From: Myripristis murdjan
Lineage: Eukaryota; Chordata; Actinopteri; Holocentriformes; Holocentridae
Length of the DNA stretch: 64,000 nucleotides
Direction: 5' to 3'
Assembly: GCF_902150065.1 (NCBI RefSeq)
Contig: NC_043995.1
Location: forward strand, 25,800,001 to 25,864,000
Made by a program: the position numbers and the translations under genes. Position 1 is the stretch's first letter, and each line of letters opens with the position of its first letter. Below are positions 23,391-35,800 of the stretch, one piece after another. Under the pieces are notes generated by a model that was given only the letters and a program-made list of their open reading frames with translations, made no database searches and was not told where the DNA came from.

Positions 23391-24474
23391 TATACTGGTT
23401 TAAGGTGGTACACTACCTTGTTTCCTGAATAGAATATATGATGGTGAATTTCAGCCAGTTGCAAACAGCAGGAGATATATAAAAAAGGTATGTATTAACA
23501 AAATCCATTAAAATATGAGAAAGTTGAGTGTCAGTTTCATATTTACTGCAAACAACAACGTACCATCATTTATGAAGTAATTTTCATCATAACATTTAGA
23601 ACATTGGAACAGTTAACAGAATCAGACGGTTGGTTGAGCTGGTCATGAAAATGTACCTAAATGAAGGCTATTTAAAGTCTATTTGTAAACATAAACAAAA
23701 TAAAATAACACATTAAGTGAACTGAAGCAGAAAAACTTTATTTAAATAAATTACCCTCTTAAAAAAAACAGCATAGACCAGCAAGGCTGGTCACCAGCAA
23801 AACCAGCACGGGGTATGCTGGTTATACCAGCAAAACCAGCATATGTTGTGTTTTGATGCTGGTGACCAGCATCCTGTGCTGGTTATGCTGGTGACCAGCA
23901 TTCCATGCTGGTTATGCTGGTCCAGCATCCCATGCTGGCTATGCTGGTGACCAGATGAGATGCTGGCCCAGTAAACAGGCCTGCAGTGGCCCTTTACAAG
24001 CCCACTTAGGGCCCCCAGTGGGCTGCCCACGCAGGTCCCCTGAGAATTTGCTCATTGGCAAAATGTTGGCCCCTCAGTGCTGGTCCCACATGGGCAGCCC
24101 TCATTAACCCCTAAGGAAGCCTGCACTGGCCCTGTATGGGCCCACTTAGGCCTGGCTACAGGGCGCACAGCAGGCAGCCTTTACCTAGCCTTCAGGAAGC
24201 CCTCACTGCCCTCGCTAGGCCCACACTGATTTTGCAGTTAAATCCCCCTATTAATCTAAAACAATAAATCAGTTCCACACATAAATGTATTTCAAGTGTA
24301 GTTTCCTTTGGGAGTTCCATACATCTGACATGGATGTGGTCATTGATGTATGCATTGTCAAAAATGTACAATATTCAAAAGGATTCCAATCAATTCATTT
24401 ATTAAATACAAACACATTACACTGAATGAAAAATGTTCTACTCTGCACATTACAGCCTTATTAATTTAAGACAG

Positions 24475-24620
24475 GGTTGTCAAACTGGTGCCATGGAGAG
24501 CCAAGAGGCTGCAGGTTTTCATTCCAACCGAAACCTCCACCAGGTGATTTCACTGATTGGTTCCTCCTTTCTGATACAAGGTGAGGTAATCAGTGAAATC
24601 ACCTGGTGATCTATTGATAT
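24475..24620. repeat. Palindromic MITE-like repeat
   Basis: Contains ccaagaggctgcaggttttc and an inverted pair caccaggtgatttcactgat / atcagtgaaatcacctggtg. Related copies occur near 50425-50540 and 60910-61075. Confidence 0.65.
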
Positions 24621-25252
24621 CTATTGTTCGTGACCCCCTAACTCTTCCTACTAAACATGGTCAACGGAACATGAGAGGAACTGCAGTCAAAATCCAAATA
24701 TGAATTATTCAAATTCAGTTACTAGTGGCACATTTTTCAGCCCATACTTCAAACAAAGAAAAAGCAAAAACTCTGACCTCTGATGCTGAAAATATATTCT
24801 TGTGTGCTGCTAACATGTCCATATTTCAATTGAGGTGATGTATTGATTGGCAAAGCTCACTCTTCCCCCAAAGTCTCTTGGGTAGTCAGCCGACGATGGT
24901 AGCGCTCCATTCGTCCACCCGCTGTCTCTTCAATTCCGTAGCCACACCTTCATCTCATCCTCAACTTCAGACTCCTGAGGACTTGGCTGGAGGGAGCATT
25001 TTCTTACAGCCTCTGAAACATAAAAGTAAAGGGGCCTATATAAAATACTGTGTGTAGTGAGCAGTATCTATATGCTATTTCTAATACCAGTGTTATCAAA
25101 CAGTCATTTATTTTTGGCGGGCCGCCACAATATCAACACTGTCCTCCACATATTAATTTTCTATTTCCAGAGTTGCCACCATGTTCAATCACTTAGACAG
25201 CGTAGCAGTGAATAATATGTTAAATATGCCAACAGAGTGGATGTATTCCTTC

Positions 25253-25254
<2 letters not shown>

Positions 25255-25294
<40 letters not shown>
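25255..25294. repeat. (GT)n microsatellite
   Basis: Pure GT dinucleotide array. Confidence 0.92.
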
Positions 25295-25296
<2 letters not shown>

Positions 25297-27390
25297 TGAG
25301 TGAGACAGAGATATACCTTAATCTCTCTACTCTGTGTCACGAACCAGGAAGTCAAGATCAACTTCTCTTCTGTCTGTACTTCTTGGTTTTCTGTCTCTGT
25401 TCTGGAAGAGAGAGTAAGGTGGGAACAAAGAGGGAGAGAAACAGAGGGATGGAGTGAGAGAGAAGGAGAGTAGAGAAAGAAGGCCAAGACGTGGGTAATT
25501 TTCCTTGTGAAAGACAATAAAAGCACGTTACAGTATCTGTTTATTCTAGAATTCACACTGTTTGTTTGAAGATAACATTTGAGATTATGAGCATATTTGG
25601 GTGTGTCATTTGTTGTACAGGGCTCCAGACTGCGACCAAATGGTCACTTTTTGCAGCGACCCTTGAGACAGCGCAAGCATATTTGGCAACCACTTGCACA
25701 TGTGCAACTTGTAAATTTGCCGACATTTTTTTTATGTCTAAAAATGTCCAGGAACTAGCGGTTATGAAGGGAAGGAGTTTTAGGGAGGTGTCGTTCGGAC
25801 CTGATCACATCTGGATCAGCTGTCAGTCAGTTCAATAGCTGTTTGTGTCTGAGCACATCAGTGCTGTAATATTAGGCTCACAGCCATATGAGTTTCTCTC
25901 TCTGTACTGTTACCTGATCAACAAACATCTGCACTGAATAAAAACCTGCATGCAGTATTTAAACTGTGCACTGTGTCAGGCAGCGGCACACAAATAAGTT
26001 TTACTGAAAAGAAATGTTAATATTTTTGATTATTAGTATTGTCTGTTTTCACTGATGTCCTGATTTTAAAGTCACGGTTTAATAACCCAGAATTTTATAA
26101 AAGTGTTTTTTGTTCATCACACTTTATTGAGGCTAAATGCTTCAGGAAAAATTTTCTTTTATCACTTTTATCAGCGCTCAATGGTCAGCCTGAGAAGTGT
26201 TTTTTTCCCCCTAGCAAACAGACTCATCTACTCTCTCTGACTTAAGTCCATAAAAATAATCCAAATCCATAACAGTTCACATGGGAAGTAGCTACTGATG
26301 AAAAGAAAACTATTTCTGATTAATGCAGTCATTTAAAAACTGACTGGTAGTTCTGGAATAAAAACAGCTGCTTGGTAATATTATCTCTGCTAATACTGAC
26401 CACCATGCTGCCCATTACAAGTCACTTACACGCATCAGACACCGGCCTCCAAGTACCACTTCATTTTTAGCCAGAAAAAAAGCTGTGTACGTTAAGCCCT
26501 GACTGCTAATAGTCTATTTTAACGTACAGTAGCCTTTAAAACTTGGTACACAATACATTTCTCTCGCTGTGTTTCTCCACTGTGCTTGCCTCCTCACTCT
26601 TACACGTACTGAACTCCGTTTTACACTGTGGACCCTCCACGACTAGCATGAGTCGTGAAGTGCCGCGAGGATGCGCAAACCGGCGCAAACAAAGTGGACT
26701 TGAGTAAGTAGAGGGTGTAAGGCCATGTTTAACAAATGCCCCCTCTGTCTCCTATCCGCAAAAACATAGTACATACGGAGAGACTGTGACGTTAGCTGAA
26801 AAAGGCACAGACCCACTCCGAGGAGTGTAGGTGGTGTGACCCACGCAGCTGACAAATCATTCCCGGACCCTCAGCCTTCTAGGGCTAGGGACCACTAGCC
26901 CAACCTTATATTTATTTTTCGCTGAGTGAAGTTTAAGCTAAGCCAACCGTCAACGTCAAGGTTTGCTAGCTGACAAAGATAGCTAACATTCGTCAACGTT
27001 CGAAAAAATGGCTAATGGTCTGAATTAACTAAAACCATACTCAAATACAATCCCAGGAGAACACACACTATGACAATATTTGCTGTAACATTAAACTTTA
27101 AGATGAAACATTACAATTAAAACTCACCTCGGGAAAATACCACCTTCAGCCAGAAGAAATAACGGTCGCGCTCTGTTCCGGTGGGGCATGTGAAGAGGCT
27201 CAAGTGCGTAGTGATATATGGCACCTCTTCAGCAGAAAATAGTTCCAAGCACGGACTTAATTTGGGAGGGCAGTGTTCACTTTTCTTTTATATTTAAAAT
27301 TATATTTTCTTCCATATAACTGCCTGAAAATGGCAGATGGTTCTCTGTTACACTCACTTCAAATAAAATTGATGATCACTACTTGCACTG

Positions 27391-27393
<3 letters not shown>

Positions 27394-27456
<63 letters not shown>
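27394..27456. repeat. (AT)n microsatellite
   Basis: Pure AT dinucleotide array followed by a T-rich tract. Confidence 0.92.
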
Positions 27457-27460
<4 letters not shown>

Positions 27461-28599
27461 TTTTTATTATTATTTTTTTTTTTTTTCAGTTTCTCCCCTC
27501 CTGTGATATTCCCTTGTAAACTGTTAATTCTGAACCCTGCTAAACCTTTTAAAACATCAATTATCTATTAAAAATTATAGGCTTTTCTTGTTAAAAACAA
27601 AAAGTAATATTTGTTCATGAGTTTTTAAGTGATCATGTGCAGACACAATCCAATTCAAATAATGGATTTTTTATGCTTTCTGTGCAGAGGCTATAAATGC
27701 AGTCTCTCTCTGAATTTCAAATTACATTAAAAAAAAAAAAAAAAAGCCGCCAAAGTGTGGGAAATGACTTTGGGCTGCCTGCACAAAACCTGCATGGGCC
27801 CAAAGGTACAAAAGTTGCTCTGGACCCAAATGGGCTGGCCCACACTGGGCCAACATGGGCTATCTGTGGGCAATCCACTATTATGGGCTGCTTACGGAGA
27901 GCCCGTGGTGAGCTCAGAGCTTTGGGCCTTGCCTGGGCAAGCCAGCACTGGGCCGGTGTAGGTTTGGTCTGGGCTGGCCCTAGCCCACAGTGCCCACAAA
28001 AAGCCTGCGTGGGCCCCACTAGGGCATGTTTGCTGGGGGATGCTGGTCCAACAACATCCCATGCTGGTCCACCAGCATCCACCAGCATTCCCATGCTGGT
28101 CCACCAGCTACACCAGCATCAGACCAACACTAACCAGCATTAACCAGCATAGACCAGCAAAGAATCCATGCTGGTCTATGCTGTTTTTTTCTTGCTGGCC
28201 ATCCAGCTGGTCCAGCTCGACCACCAGCTTTGATGACCAGCTAACCAAGCTGGCCACCTGTACTGATGGACCAGCAACACCAGCCTGACCAGCTTGTCCA
28301 GCCTGGTAAACCAGCTAAACTTGCCTAAAACCAGCTAAGACCAGCCTGGACCTGCTACCAGCTTTAGCTGGTTTAAGCTGTTTTTTTTTTCAGCAGGGAT
28401 ATGTTTTTGTTATAATACAAAGTGTTTCAGCATGAAAGTACGTATTTTTAATGTGTGACAGTCACAGCATCCTGTATCATAACTGAAACTCTGCTGTTTG
28501 TAACAAACCAAACCGTGGGAAAATCGGGTAAAAATTCGGGGAGTCATGGATTATTAAAGTTGGGGATAGGCCTACACCTTCCGCAGTAGAAATAAATGC

Positions 28600-28872
28600 A
28601 CTGGGAGCGCATGAGGGACCCATCCAAGATGGCGGCCACGCTGCTACGTCATCTCCAATAGGCAGCGACAGCCTATGAGGCGTCTACGTATATTATGTCT
28701 ATGGTCTAGTCCGCTGGCAGGACCGTTAATGGGCGTGCACCGTGCCATCAAACAGATCGATACTACCGAGTGCATTTTGAGCTCGCGGACCAAGACACGC
28801 GCTGGGGAAAAAAAAAAAAAAAAACATCAGCTAATTAACGAGACGAGCCCGTCGTCTGTGTAGAGGGTTGCA
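28600..28872 (+). promoter_or_regulatory. Probable promoter of the plus-strand pyrin-domain gene
   Basis: CAAGATGGCGGC at 28625-28636 is a strong YY1-type motif, and TACGTCAT at 28645-28652 resembles a CRE/ATF site. They lie about 300 bp upstream of the pyrin ATG at 28936 in a GC-richer stretch. Motifs were recognised by eye; there is no direct evidence of the start site. Confidence 0.45.
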
Positions 28873-28935
28873 GTGAACACTTACGACGTGTTTTGCCCCC
28901 CCACCGGGACGGTCCCTGCTGCGGCTCTCCATCAG

Positions 28936-29188
28936 ATGCCACCTGGAACCATCAAAGGCGCCGTGCAGGATGCGCTGGAGGACCTCACCAAGAGCCAGCT
29001 GGACAAGTTCCGCTCCGCGCTGCTGGACCGCGGGGGCAAGACGAGAGTCCGACGCGGCTCCGTGGACGGAAAAGACTTTATGGACATCACAGACGCTTTG
29101 GTTTCTACCTTCACTGAGCCCGGTGCGCTCAGAGTGACGAAAAAACTACTGAAACTCATTGGCTGCAACAAAGAGGCACAGGACCTCG
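28936..29188 (+). CDS. Pyrin-domain (PYD) exon of an ASC/PYCARD-like gene
   Basis: Encodes a death-fold PYD of about 84 codons: MPPGTIKGAVQDALEDLTKS, then a basic stretch around TRVRRGSVDGKDF, then STFTEPGALRVTKKLLKLIG. The exon ends with a consensus donor (CTCG|gtgagt) in phase 1. A second PYD exon in this window (52992-53244, minus strand) starts MPPRTIKAAIQDALEDL and has exactly the same length and phase, so both descend from one ASC-type first exon. The start at 28936 is preferred over the upstream in-frame ATG at 28873 because the paralogue starts at the same place. PYDs self-associate to build inflammasome filaments. No CARD exon follows on this strand; see the downstream exons at 31405-32315. 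Confidence 0.85.
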
Positions 29189-29945
29189 GTGAGTTTGAAC
29201 TTGAGAACGGGCGAGCTCTGTGATGGTGCCCATTCAAAAAGTATAAAAGCAACAAGTGGTCGGCACTCGAGTGGCCTAGCTCTACGTTTACAAGCCTCTC
29301 ACTTTTATTTGAATGCAATGCAGAAAAAAATGAAACGGATGCGTTTCAGCCATTTGGAACGCTCCCATTTCATTTTTGTCACATAAATATAGCCTAATAT
29401 AAACGAATAGTGATATCCATTCTGGATATTTAGCTATATGTTCACTACACTGAGGCAAATTTAACTGAGGGAAACCATTGTTATAATACTTTTAAGCAAT
29501 GACAATAAATACTGTATCAAAGGATTTCTGTCAAAAGAGGAAGAGCTGCAGGCCTCTGATTATTTTTAGCTTCAACAAGAATTACAGCAACTGATTTACA
29601 TGGGGGCACACGTAGGCCTAATGTAAAATTATAACTGGAATTACTCACACAACTATAAATGATATGGGATGCACACTACAATTATTACTTCAGTAAATAC
29701 GTGGAAATAACGCAGTATAATTTATTAATCTCTCCCCACAAGACAGATGCGCTGCAGCCCGCTTGTTTTTTCGCGCCGTTGCGGCCTTATTCGCTCTGAT
29801 CCCGGGTTTATTTCAACTAGCTCACCCTCTGCGAGTCACTACTATCAATCTGAAGGCAAAGACACGCACATTAATTGTGCCAGATATAATTCCTATAACA
29901 TTTTTTAAAATGGTGCTTATTTTCTAAATAATCACCAGTTCTTAA

Positions 29946-30445
29946 CCCTCCTATTATATTTTGGGTCAGTTTGACCCCAGTCAGTGTTTAACGTCTCTAT
30001 AAATAAATGATTAACATCATTTTTTTTTTTTTTTATTTACATACATTTAATGACTTTTAAACATGAAATTCACATGATGATATGTTTTCAATGTCCTGTA
30101 GGCTACACACTTTGTATGCATCGGTTATAAATAACAAAAATCTGTACTTAGAAATAATATAAAGCCATTAAAACACCAAAAATTTATATTTCTTTCCAAC
30201 TTTAGGTCAATCAGTGAGATTTTATGGTGATTTGCATATTTTTCCATACTGGCGTAATAGGAATAGGCTACTTGATGTAGGCTATGAGTGGGGGTGGGGG
30301 GTTATGTTTCATTTAAAGGGCTATTTTGGTCGTCAACAAAGAAACATAAAGTACCTGGCACATAAACTTTGATAACAATTTTAATTATAATAATTTTGTG
30401 GAGGTTTAAACTGCTGGGCTCAAAGTGACCCCAAACATAAAAGGG
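29946..30445. mobile_element. piggyBac-type MITE copy 1
   Basis: Flanked by TTAA on both sides (29942-29945, 30446-30449). It starts CCCTCCTATTATATTTTGGG and contains a matching pair of tttgacccc/gtgacccc near the two ends. TTAA duplication is the piggyBac hallmark. It lies in the intron downstream of the PYD exon. Confidence 0.8.
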
Positions 30446-30671
30446 TTAAAATACATTAACATAAGAGTCCAGCGGTGTAGGCCTAATTCATGACTTAAGC
30501 GCAAGCAGAAATAATTTCTGATTCATGTCCTCTAAAATCACTGTTCCGTGTTTATGTGCCCCGGTCACATCTTAATTTGGCCAAAATCTCCGAAGGTGCA
30601 CACATTTTCCACTTTCCTAGTGTGTGTCTGTGTCTTTTCTTTTAGCGCAAGTCATGCACTGAACGCCATGG

Positions 30672-31120
30672 TATCAGAATCAGATTCAGAAATATTTTAT
30701 TGATTCCGAGGGTGAACTGGGACAGTTACAATTACTCAGTTCTCAAGAATTAAGAATTAAGAATTAACTTATAAGAAAAATCTAAAAAGAAAAAAAAAGA
30801 AATACTAAATATAAAATATGTTAAAAAAAAAAAAAAAAAAGAGGTGCCTTACAAATTAAAAAAGTATGTGCGTTAGGTGTAGGGTATGCGCTGAAATATG
30901 TGCATGAAGTGTCAATTTGTGCATTAATTCTGCAAATGTTTCAAAAATAAATACAGAGATTGAGCATATACACACTATACACAGGGATATTACACTGTTG
31001 AGAAATAAGTTACTGCACAGTCCAGTGGTTAAATAAACAGTTTAAATAATGTACAGTACAGTACACACACATTGCAGGTCAAAAATTGATAAGACTGATT
31101 TCCTGAAATTAGATAAAAGA
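30672..31120 (-). mobile_element. Rex1-like LINE 3' end, antisense
   Basis: Begins tatcagaatcagattcagaa followed by tattttattgattccgaggg, the reverse complement of a typical teleost LINE tail with the (TTCTGAT)-like end. No coding part is retained. The right limit is approximate. Confidence 0.5.
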
Positions 31121-31404
31121 TAATTCATGGTTGCAGCATCCTTACCTGTCAGCCAGTAGTCACTGACAGGAAAAAAAAAAACACACATTTATCAGTTACA
31201 AGTTAATATTGGCAAGTTAGTATTCTCTCTCTGTTCCATTCTTCTTTCTTTTTCAGATTTGCAAACCAGATCCTTACTTGACAAGTCCAGCTGCCCTCCA
31301 TGTAAAAATGCAAGTGCTGTTATCATTCACAAGTTACTGTCCTTTAGAAATAATATCGTACAATGATGAGCGCAGCTAATGTTTTATTTCTGTGCCCATT
31401 CAAG

Positions 31405-32315
31405 GGGAGCCCAAGAGGGAAGCAGAGCAAGCCCTCACAGGAGGCTGCGAGCCGTGTGGGCAGCCTGAGGCCCCGAAGAGGCAAGGCCACAGGACCCCGT
31501 GTGGGGGCCGAGAAGCCAGAGGAGGTGAGGCTGAGGCCAGAGTCCCTGTTTTGTTTGTGCACCACTGAACAAGTCAGTTTGGCAAACATCAGGATCCGAC
31601 CTCCATCAGGATCAGAGCTACACCTTCAGTCAGTCCTTGTGATGGTAGTAGTAACAGTAGTAACAGCAAAATGACAAAAAATACTCCCAATAATAAGTAG
31701 TAATAACAACAAGTAATTTAATTTTATTTTTTTTTTTATTTTTTTTTCAAAGGCTGCCGTGACTCACCCCCTGGTTGCCCACCCTGCCCTCAAGAGAGAT
31801 GCCAGGTCTCACCAGGAGTCTGATGAAGCCGAGGTCAGAGCCCTCCAGCCGGGACAGCAGTTGATTTCCTTTTCTAAATGTCAAACTAACACAGTGCACA
31901 GTCTCTATGAGTCTGAAGACGAGGGCGAAATCAGGTACAATGCATTCTCAGTGATTTATAAAGATGTACAGTTTGTGCTGTTACGCATGCAGACAGCAAA
32001 ATGCACCACTCCTCAATAAATCTATCCATTTCCAGCTTTATGAGCTACCGCCAGAGGATGATTGCCAACCAGGCTACCAAAAGGGACGATGCCATCAACT
32101 ACATGTGGAACCGTGACCAGGAGGAGAACACTGCTGCTGCTGATGGTGCCGCTGCTGATGAAGGTGCTGCCGCTGCCGATGCTGCTGCCACCAGCCCAGA
32201 CGCCATGCAGCTGGCACGAAATGAGTACCAGCCACCAAAGTGGAAAAAATCAATTTGGTGGATTTTAGCAGCTTGCTTGGGTATTGTTATGTATCATTTT
32301 GGTGTTGTGGTTTAA
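31405..32315 (+). CDS. Candidate 3' exons: linker plus C-terminal membrane segment
   Basis: Three exons can be chained by splice sites and phase: 31405-31524 (GSPRGKQSKPSQEAASRVG...), 31753-31934 (AAVTHPLVAHPALKRDARSH... to a CAG|gtacaa donor, phase 2) and 32036-32315. The last contains YRQRMIANQATKRDDAINYM, an alanine-rich stretch, and ends PPKWKKSIWWILAACLGIVM followed by YHFGVVV and stop. That is one hydrophobic helix at the extreme C-terminus, as in tail-anchored proteins. They lie downstream of the PYD exon on the same strand. However, the PYD exon ends in phase 1 and exon 31405 enters best in phase 0, so at least one joining exon is missing from my model. I do not recognise the protein family. 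They could instead belong to a separate small gene. Confidence 0.45.
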
Positions 32316-32847
32316 CCCTCCTACTATATTTCAGGTCAATTTGACCCCATTCAACGTTAAACGTCTCTAAATAAATGTTTAAATAAATATTTTTGCTTCA
32401 TATTTAATGAGTTTTCCTAATTTAATGGGTACTACCGGGTAAACATGAAATTCACATGATGATATGTTTTCAATGTCCTGTACACACTTTGTATGCATCA
32501 GTTATAAATAACAAAAATCTGTACTTAGAAATAATATAAAGCCATTAAAACACCAAAAATTAATACTTCTTTCCAATTTTAGGTCAATCAGTGAGATTTT
32601 ATGGTGATTTGCATATTTTTCCATAGTTGCGTAATAGGAATACTGGATGTATAAGTGGAGGTGGGAGGGTGTGGGGTGTTATGTTTCATTTAAAGGGGTA
32701 TTTAGGTCATCAACAAAGAAACATAAAGTACCTGACACATAAACTTTGGTAACAATTTTAGTTATAATAATTTTGTGGAGGTTTGAACTGCTGGGCTCAA
32801 ATTGACCCCAAACGTAAGATGTTAGTAATTTTGAACATAACAGGAGG
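32316..32847. mobile_element. piggyBac-type MITE copy 2
   Basis: Same family and orientation as the copy at 29946-30445, with most of the interior clearly alignable. The left flank is TTAA (32312-32315); the right flank is CTAA, one base off. It begins at the first base after the stop codon of the candidate membrane exon. Confidence 0.8.
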
Positions 32848-35800
32848 GCTAAGTATTGTTTTTCACTCCTCTTTAGGCAAAGCGAGGCCATTCAGAGTGC
32901 TTTACAGAGCAAATTTCAGGGAAAAATAGAATTAAAAGAAGCATGTACTCCCCCCCTCCTTTTTTTTTTTTTTTTTTTTTTTTTGGTTTTGTCAAACTTC
33001 CAGTCCAGTCAAATTAGAAACATGAAATCAAGCTTCTAAGCTGTAAAATTGATTTGTAACCTAGAGGGAGTTTTAGTGGGCAAGGAGGGAGGGGGGTGCC
33101 CAGAGGGGTGTTGGTGAGTGTATGGGTAAGGGCAACACTCATGAACTGGCCACGCTGGGGGTTTGCCGCCTCAGACAGTATAGAAAATTAAATTGTCAGC
33201 CCCATGGTCTCTGCAGGTCCTTAAAAAGTCTTAAAATATCTCCAGTCCCATTTTATATGTACATTTTAGCCTTGAAAGCAATTAAATATGAATTATCATG
33301 GTCTTAATTTCTCTGTCTACCACGAAACCTAAATACTTTATTCTAACTGGCTACACATGCCTGTTGGGAAAAGTGCCTGTTCAACATTAAACCTGCTCAT
33401 TTTATCCTTGTTTGTCACATTTACCTGTAGACAAAAATCCCAAATAAATCTTTGTACTTACCTGTCCCAGATGTTGAGGAGAAGAAAGTAACGGCTTGAT
33501 TTATTACAGCAGGACTGGGCTTTTCATTGATTTTAATTTTTATTTCATTTTTGCTTTTGGTTTCAATTCAATTAAGTTTCATTTTCTCAGTTTCCAGAGC
33601 AGGTTTGCTTGTTTCAGTTTTGTTTTTTATTGCTTATAAATGTTTAGTTTTAGTTTAGCTTTTATTCATTTCAGTATTCATTTTAGTTTAGTTTTAATAT
33701 TAGTTTTAGACATCACAGTCTCAGGAAACACCAGCACCAACACTTCCTCATGCCACATTTCACCAAACTGACAGAGTCTAAAACTAAAGGCATTTTCTGC
33801 TGATTTTTATTTTAGTTAGTTTGCATTTTCTTCTACAGTCTATTTGTTATTTCAGTCAACTGAAAAGTTTCTTCCACACCTAGTTTTAGTTTCAGTTAAC
33901 TGTAAAAACCTTGCCTGACAATACAACTCCCACACTAGACCAAATGTGCAGTGTTGTGACCTTTACCTGCTATGCTTATTTGAATGTTCAAAAATATCTT
34001 TAAAATATAATAATAAAAAACCCCATTAATTTTCCTTTGAAGAGGTCATTACATCCACCATGTCCCAGAGCAAATTGAACTTACAATGAAATGTATTCAC
34101 AGGTATTAGAGAGTCATATATTCACTGCAAGTAGGCGGCTGATTCTTTAAAAATCTTTCTGTCAGTAGTTTGAAGTGGCCCACTGATGATGCCCTGGATC
34201 TCTAGGGCTCTTCAAAAAAAGTTTAATAAAATATTTTCTGAGCAGTTCTGATTCCCCTCTGGCGGTGTTAACTCTAACTACTGGGTGCACAGACAGCACC
34301 TGGGAGAAAAGTCCAGTTACTTCCCTCACCATGGCACTTGGGCCGCTGCACATGATGATATCTTCACATGACTAATGGCTCCATCGCCCATAAGAGGACC
34401 TGTCTGTCCTTCACCTGGGTCCAGATTGTCTTCATGCTCTGTGTGCATCTCTGTCTTTCTTAATTTCACATTTCTCCTTGTGAACTTGATCGCCATTTTT
34501 TCCCAGTCGCTTTAAAAAAGTTCTCCCCAGCTCTCACTCGTCCAATTCAGAAAGTAGTTGTAATCTGTTGTCAAGATGGATAGCCTACTTCCCGCTCGGT
34601 GATTTTGTTTTTTGGTTTTGTGCTGAGTCTGCCGGGTGGCAGTGGGATCAGTATGTTCGAGTCATGTCTTTGTTTTTGGACCTGTTTTAGCATGCATTGG
34701 GAAAGAAACCGGATCATCTAGATCAGGGCCGGTTTGAGAGTTGAAGACCAGGTGAGGGGCTGCAGTCCAAGTTTTAAATTAACTGTATTCATGTACACAT
34801 TCAGTCATATCGCAACTTTCTTTACAAATTCCCTTTGTAATCAGCTGATTAATATTTGCTTTTCTTCAGAACTCATCAGCAATGCAGTGTGTCTTAGTGG
34901 GGACAGTCAGCTGTCCTCCCTCACAGTTTATTTAAATGTGATAGTATTTTTGATGTGGAAATCCTCATTATGGCGCACATCAGTTCATTTTTTTTTTTTA
35001 AATAAATAAATAAGCAAAACGCTGTGAAAACTGTGCATGGTGCCAGGAGGTTCCCAGAGTGCTTCACTGACCTCTCTGTGATTTTGTGAGCCAGCATGAA
35101 ACTTGACTTGGTAACACTTTCAGCTGCGCCTATACAGTGTTTTAACATGCCAAGCTCCATCCAGCTCATACCTGCCACTGCCATCTACAGGATGACTGAT
35201 GCACAGCACAGCACCATTGTGAAATAAACAAGAGCATTGGTTTTCCCATACAAACATAAATGCGGCAAGGGGGTTGGATTCAACCGCAAATCACGATTTA
35301 TGTGGACATTGCACTCCAATTAGCACTGTGATAAGTGTGATTAGCCCCAGACTTGGAGGTCTTACCACTGATAAAAGGACTGTGCCATCTAGTCCATTCT
35401 CAGTTTCTGAAGTGAAAATCTTTGCCTGGAGCAAGACAAATCTCTGTGGGCATCTCAAACAGTTTGGGCACATTGACACTGCTGGGTATTTTAATGGTTC
35501 ACACTCCAACCTTGTCTCTTCAATCTGCATACAACTTGACTCACTCTCTGGGGTTTAACACACTCTGTGACCCCCATGTGAATACTGAACTAGGAAACAC
35601 AGAATTTATTGTCTTCACACCCTATAATATCACAGGGGTGTGTATGTGTTTCTGTGTGATCCTCTCCATAATGTTGTCAAGACACTTGTAATAATAATCT
35701 GGATCTATCGGTGGCAAAAACACTTTTAGTGGACGTAATATGATGGGTGAACTTGCCTTGTTTGATTACATTGTGGCTGAAGTGTTGTAGCTCAGCACTG

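Larger units (their letters stand above)
23760..28393. mobile_element. Possible composite element with inverted minisatellite ends
   Basis: The left end has a CCAGCA/GCTGGT minisatellite (23770-23960) then a GGGCCCAC-rich block (23970-24250). The right end has the mirror order: a GGGCCCAC-rich block (27745-28030) then a GCTGGTCCACCAGCA block (28035-28390) ending gctgttttttttttcagcaggg. Such CCAGC-rich blocks with CAGCAGGG ends are common repeats in fish. Between them (24250-27745) I found no coding gene, only an MITE-like palindrome, (GT)n, (AT)n and a possible hAT end (cagggctccagactgcgacc at about 25619). Whether this is one element or two is unresolved. Confidence 0.45.

Noticed and set aside
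23770-23960. CRISPR-like pattern of short repeats
   Set aside because: Repeats are degenerate CCAGCA/GCTGGT units without constant-length unique spacers, in a vertebrate genome; a minisatellite explains them.
24850-25015. Minus-strand exon-like piece (tttcag acceptor, frame reading SPQESEVEDEMKVWL)
   Set aside because: Ends quickly in a stop, no donor or partner exon could be chained, and it lies within a repeat-built region. Noted only as possible transposon coding debris.
25618-25840. Possible hAT transposon start (cagggctccagactgcgacc)
   Set aside because: The end sequence looks like a hAT terminus, but no matching right end or 8-bp duplication was found, so no element is annotated.
27697-28143. 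Overlapping long open frames on both strands at 27.7-28.1 kb
   Set aside because: GC-skewed GGGCCCA/CCAGCA tandem repeats keep several frames open at once; no recognisable domain.
31257-31313. Candidate exon (tttcag acceptor) joining the PYD exon to the membrane exons, reading LQTRSLLDKSSCPPCKNA
   Set aside because: It accepts the phase-1 PYD donor, but its only donor (CAA|gtgctg) is weak and leaves phase 1, which does not fit exon 31405-31524 in phase 0. Kept out of the gene model.
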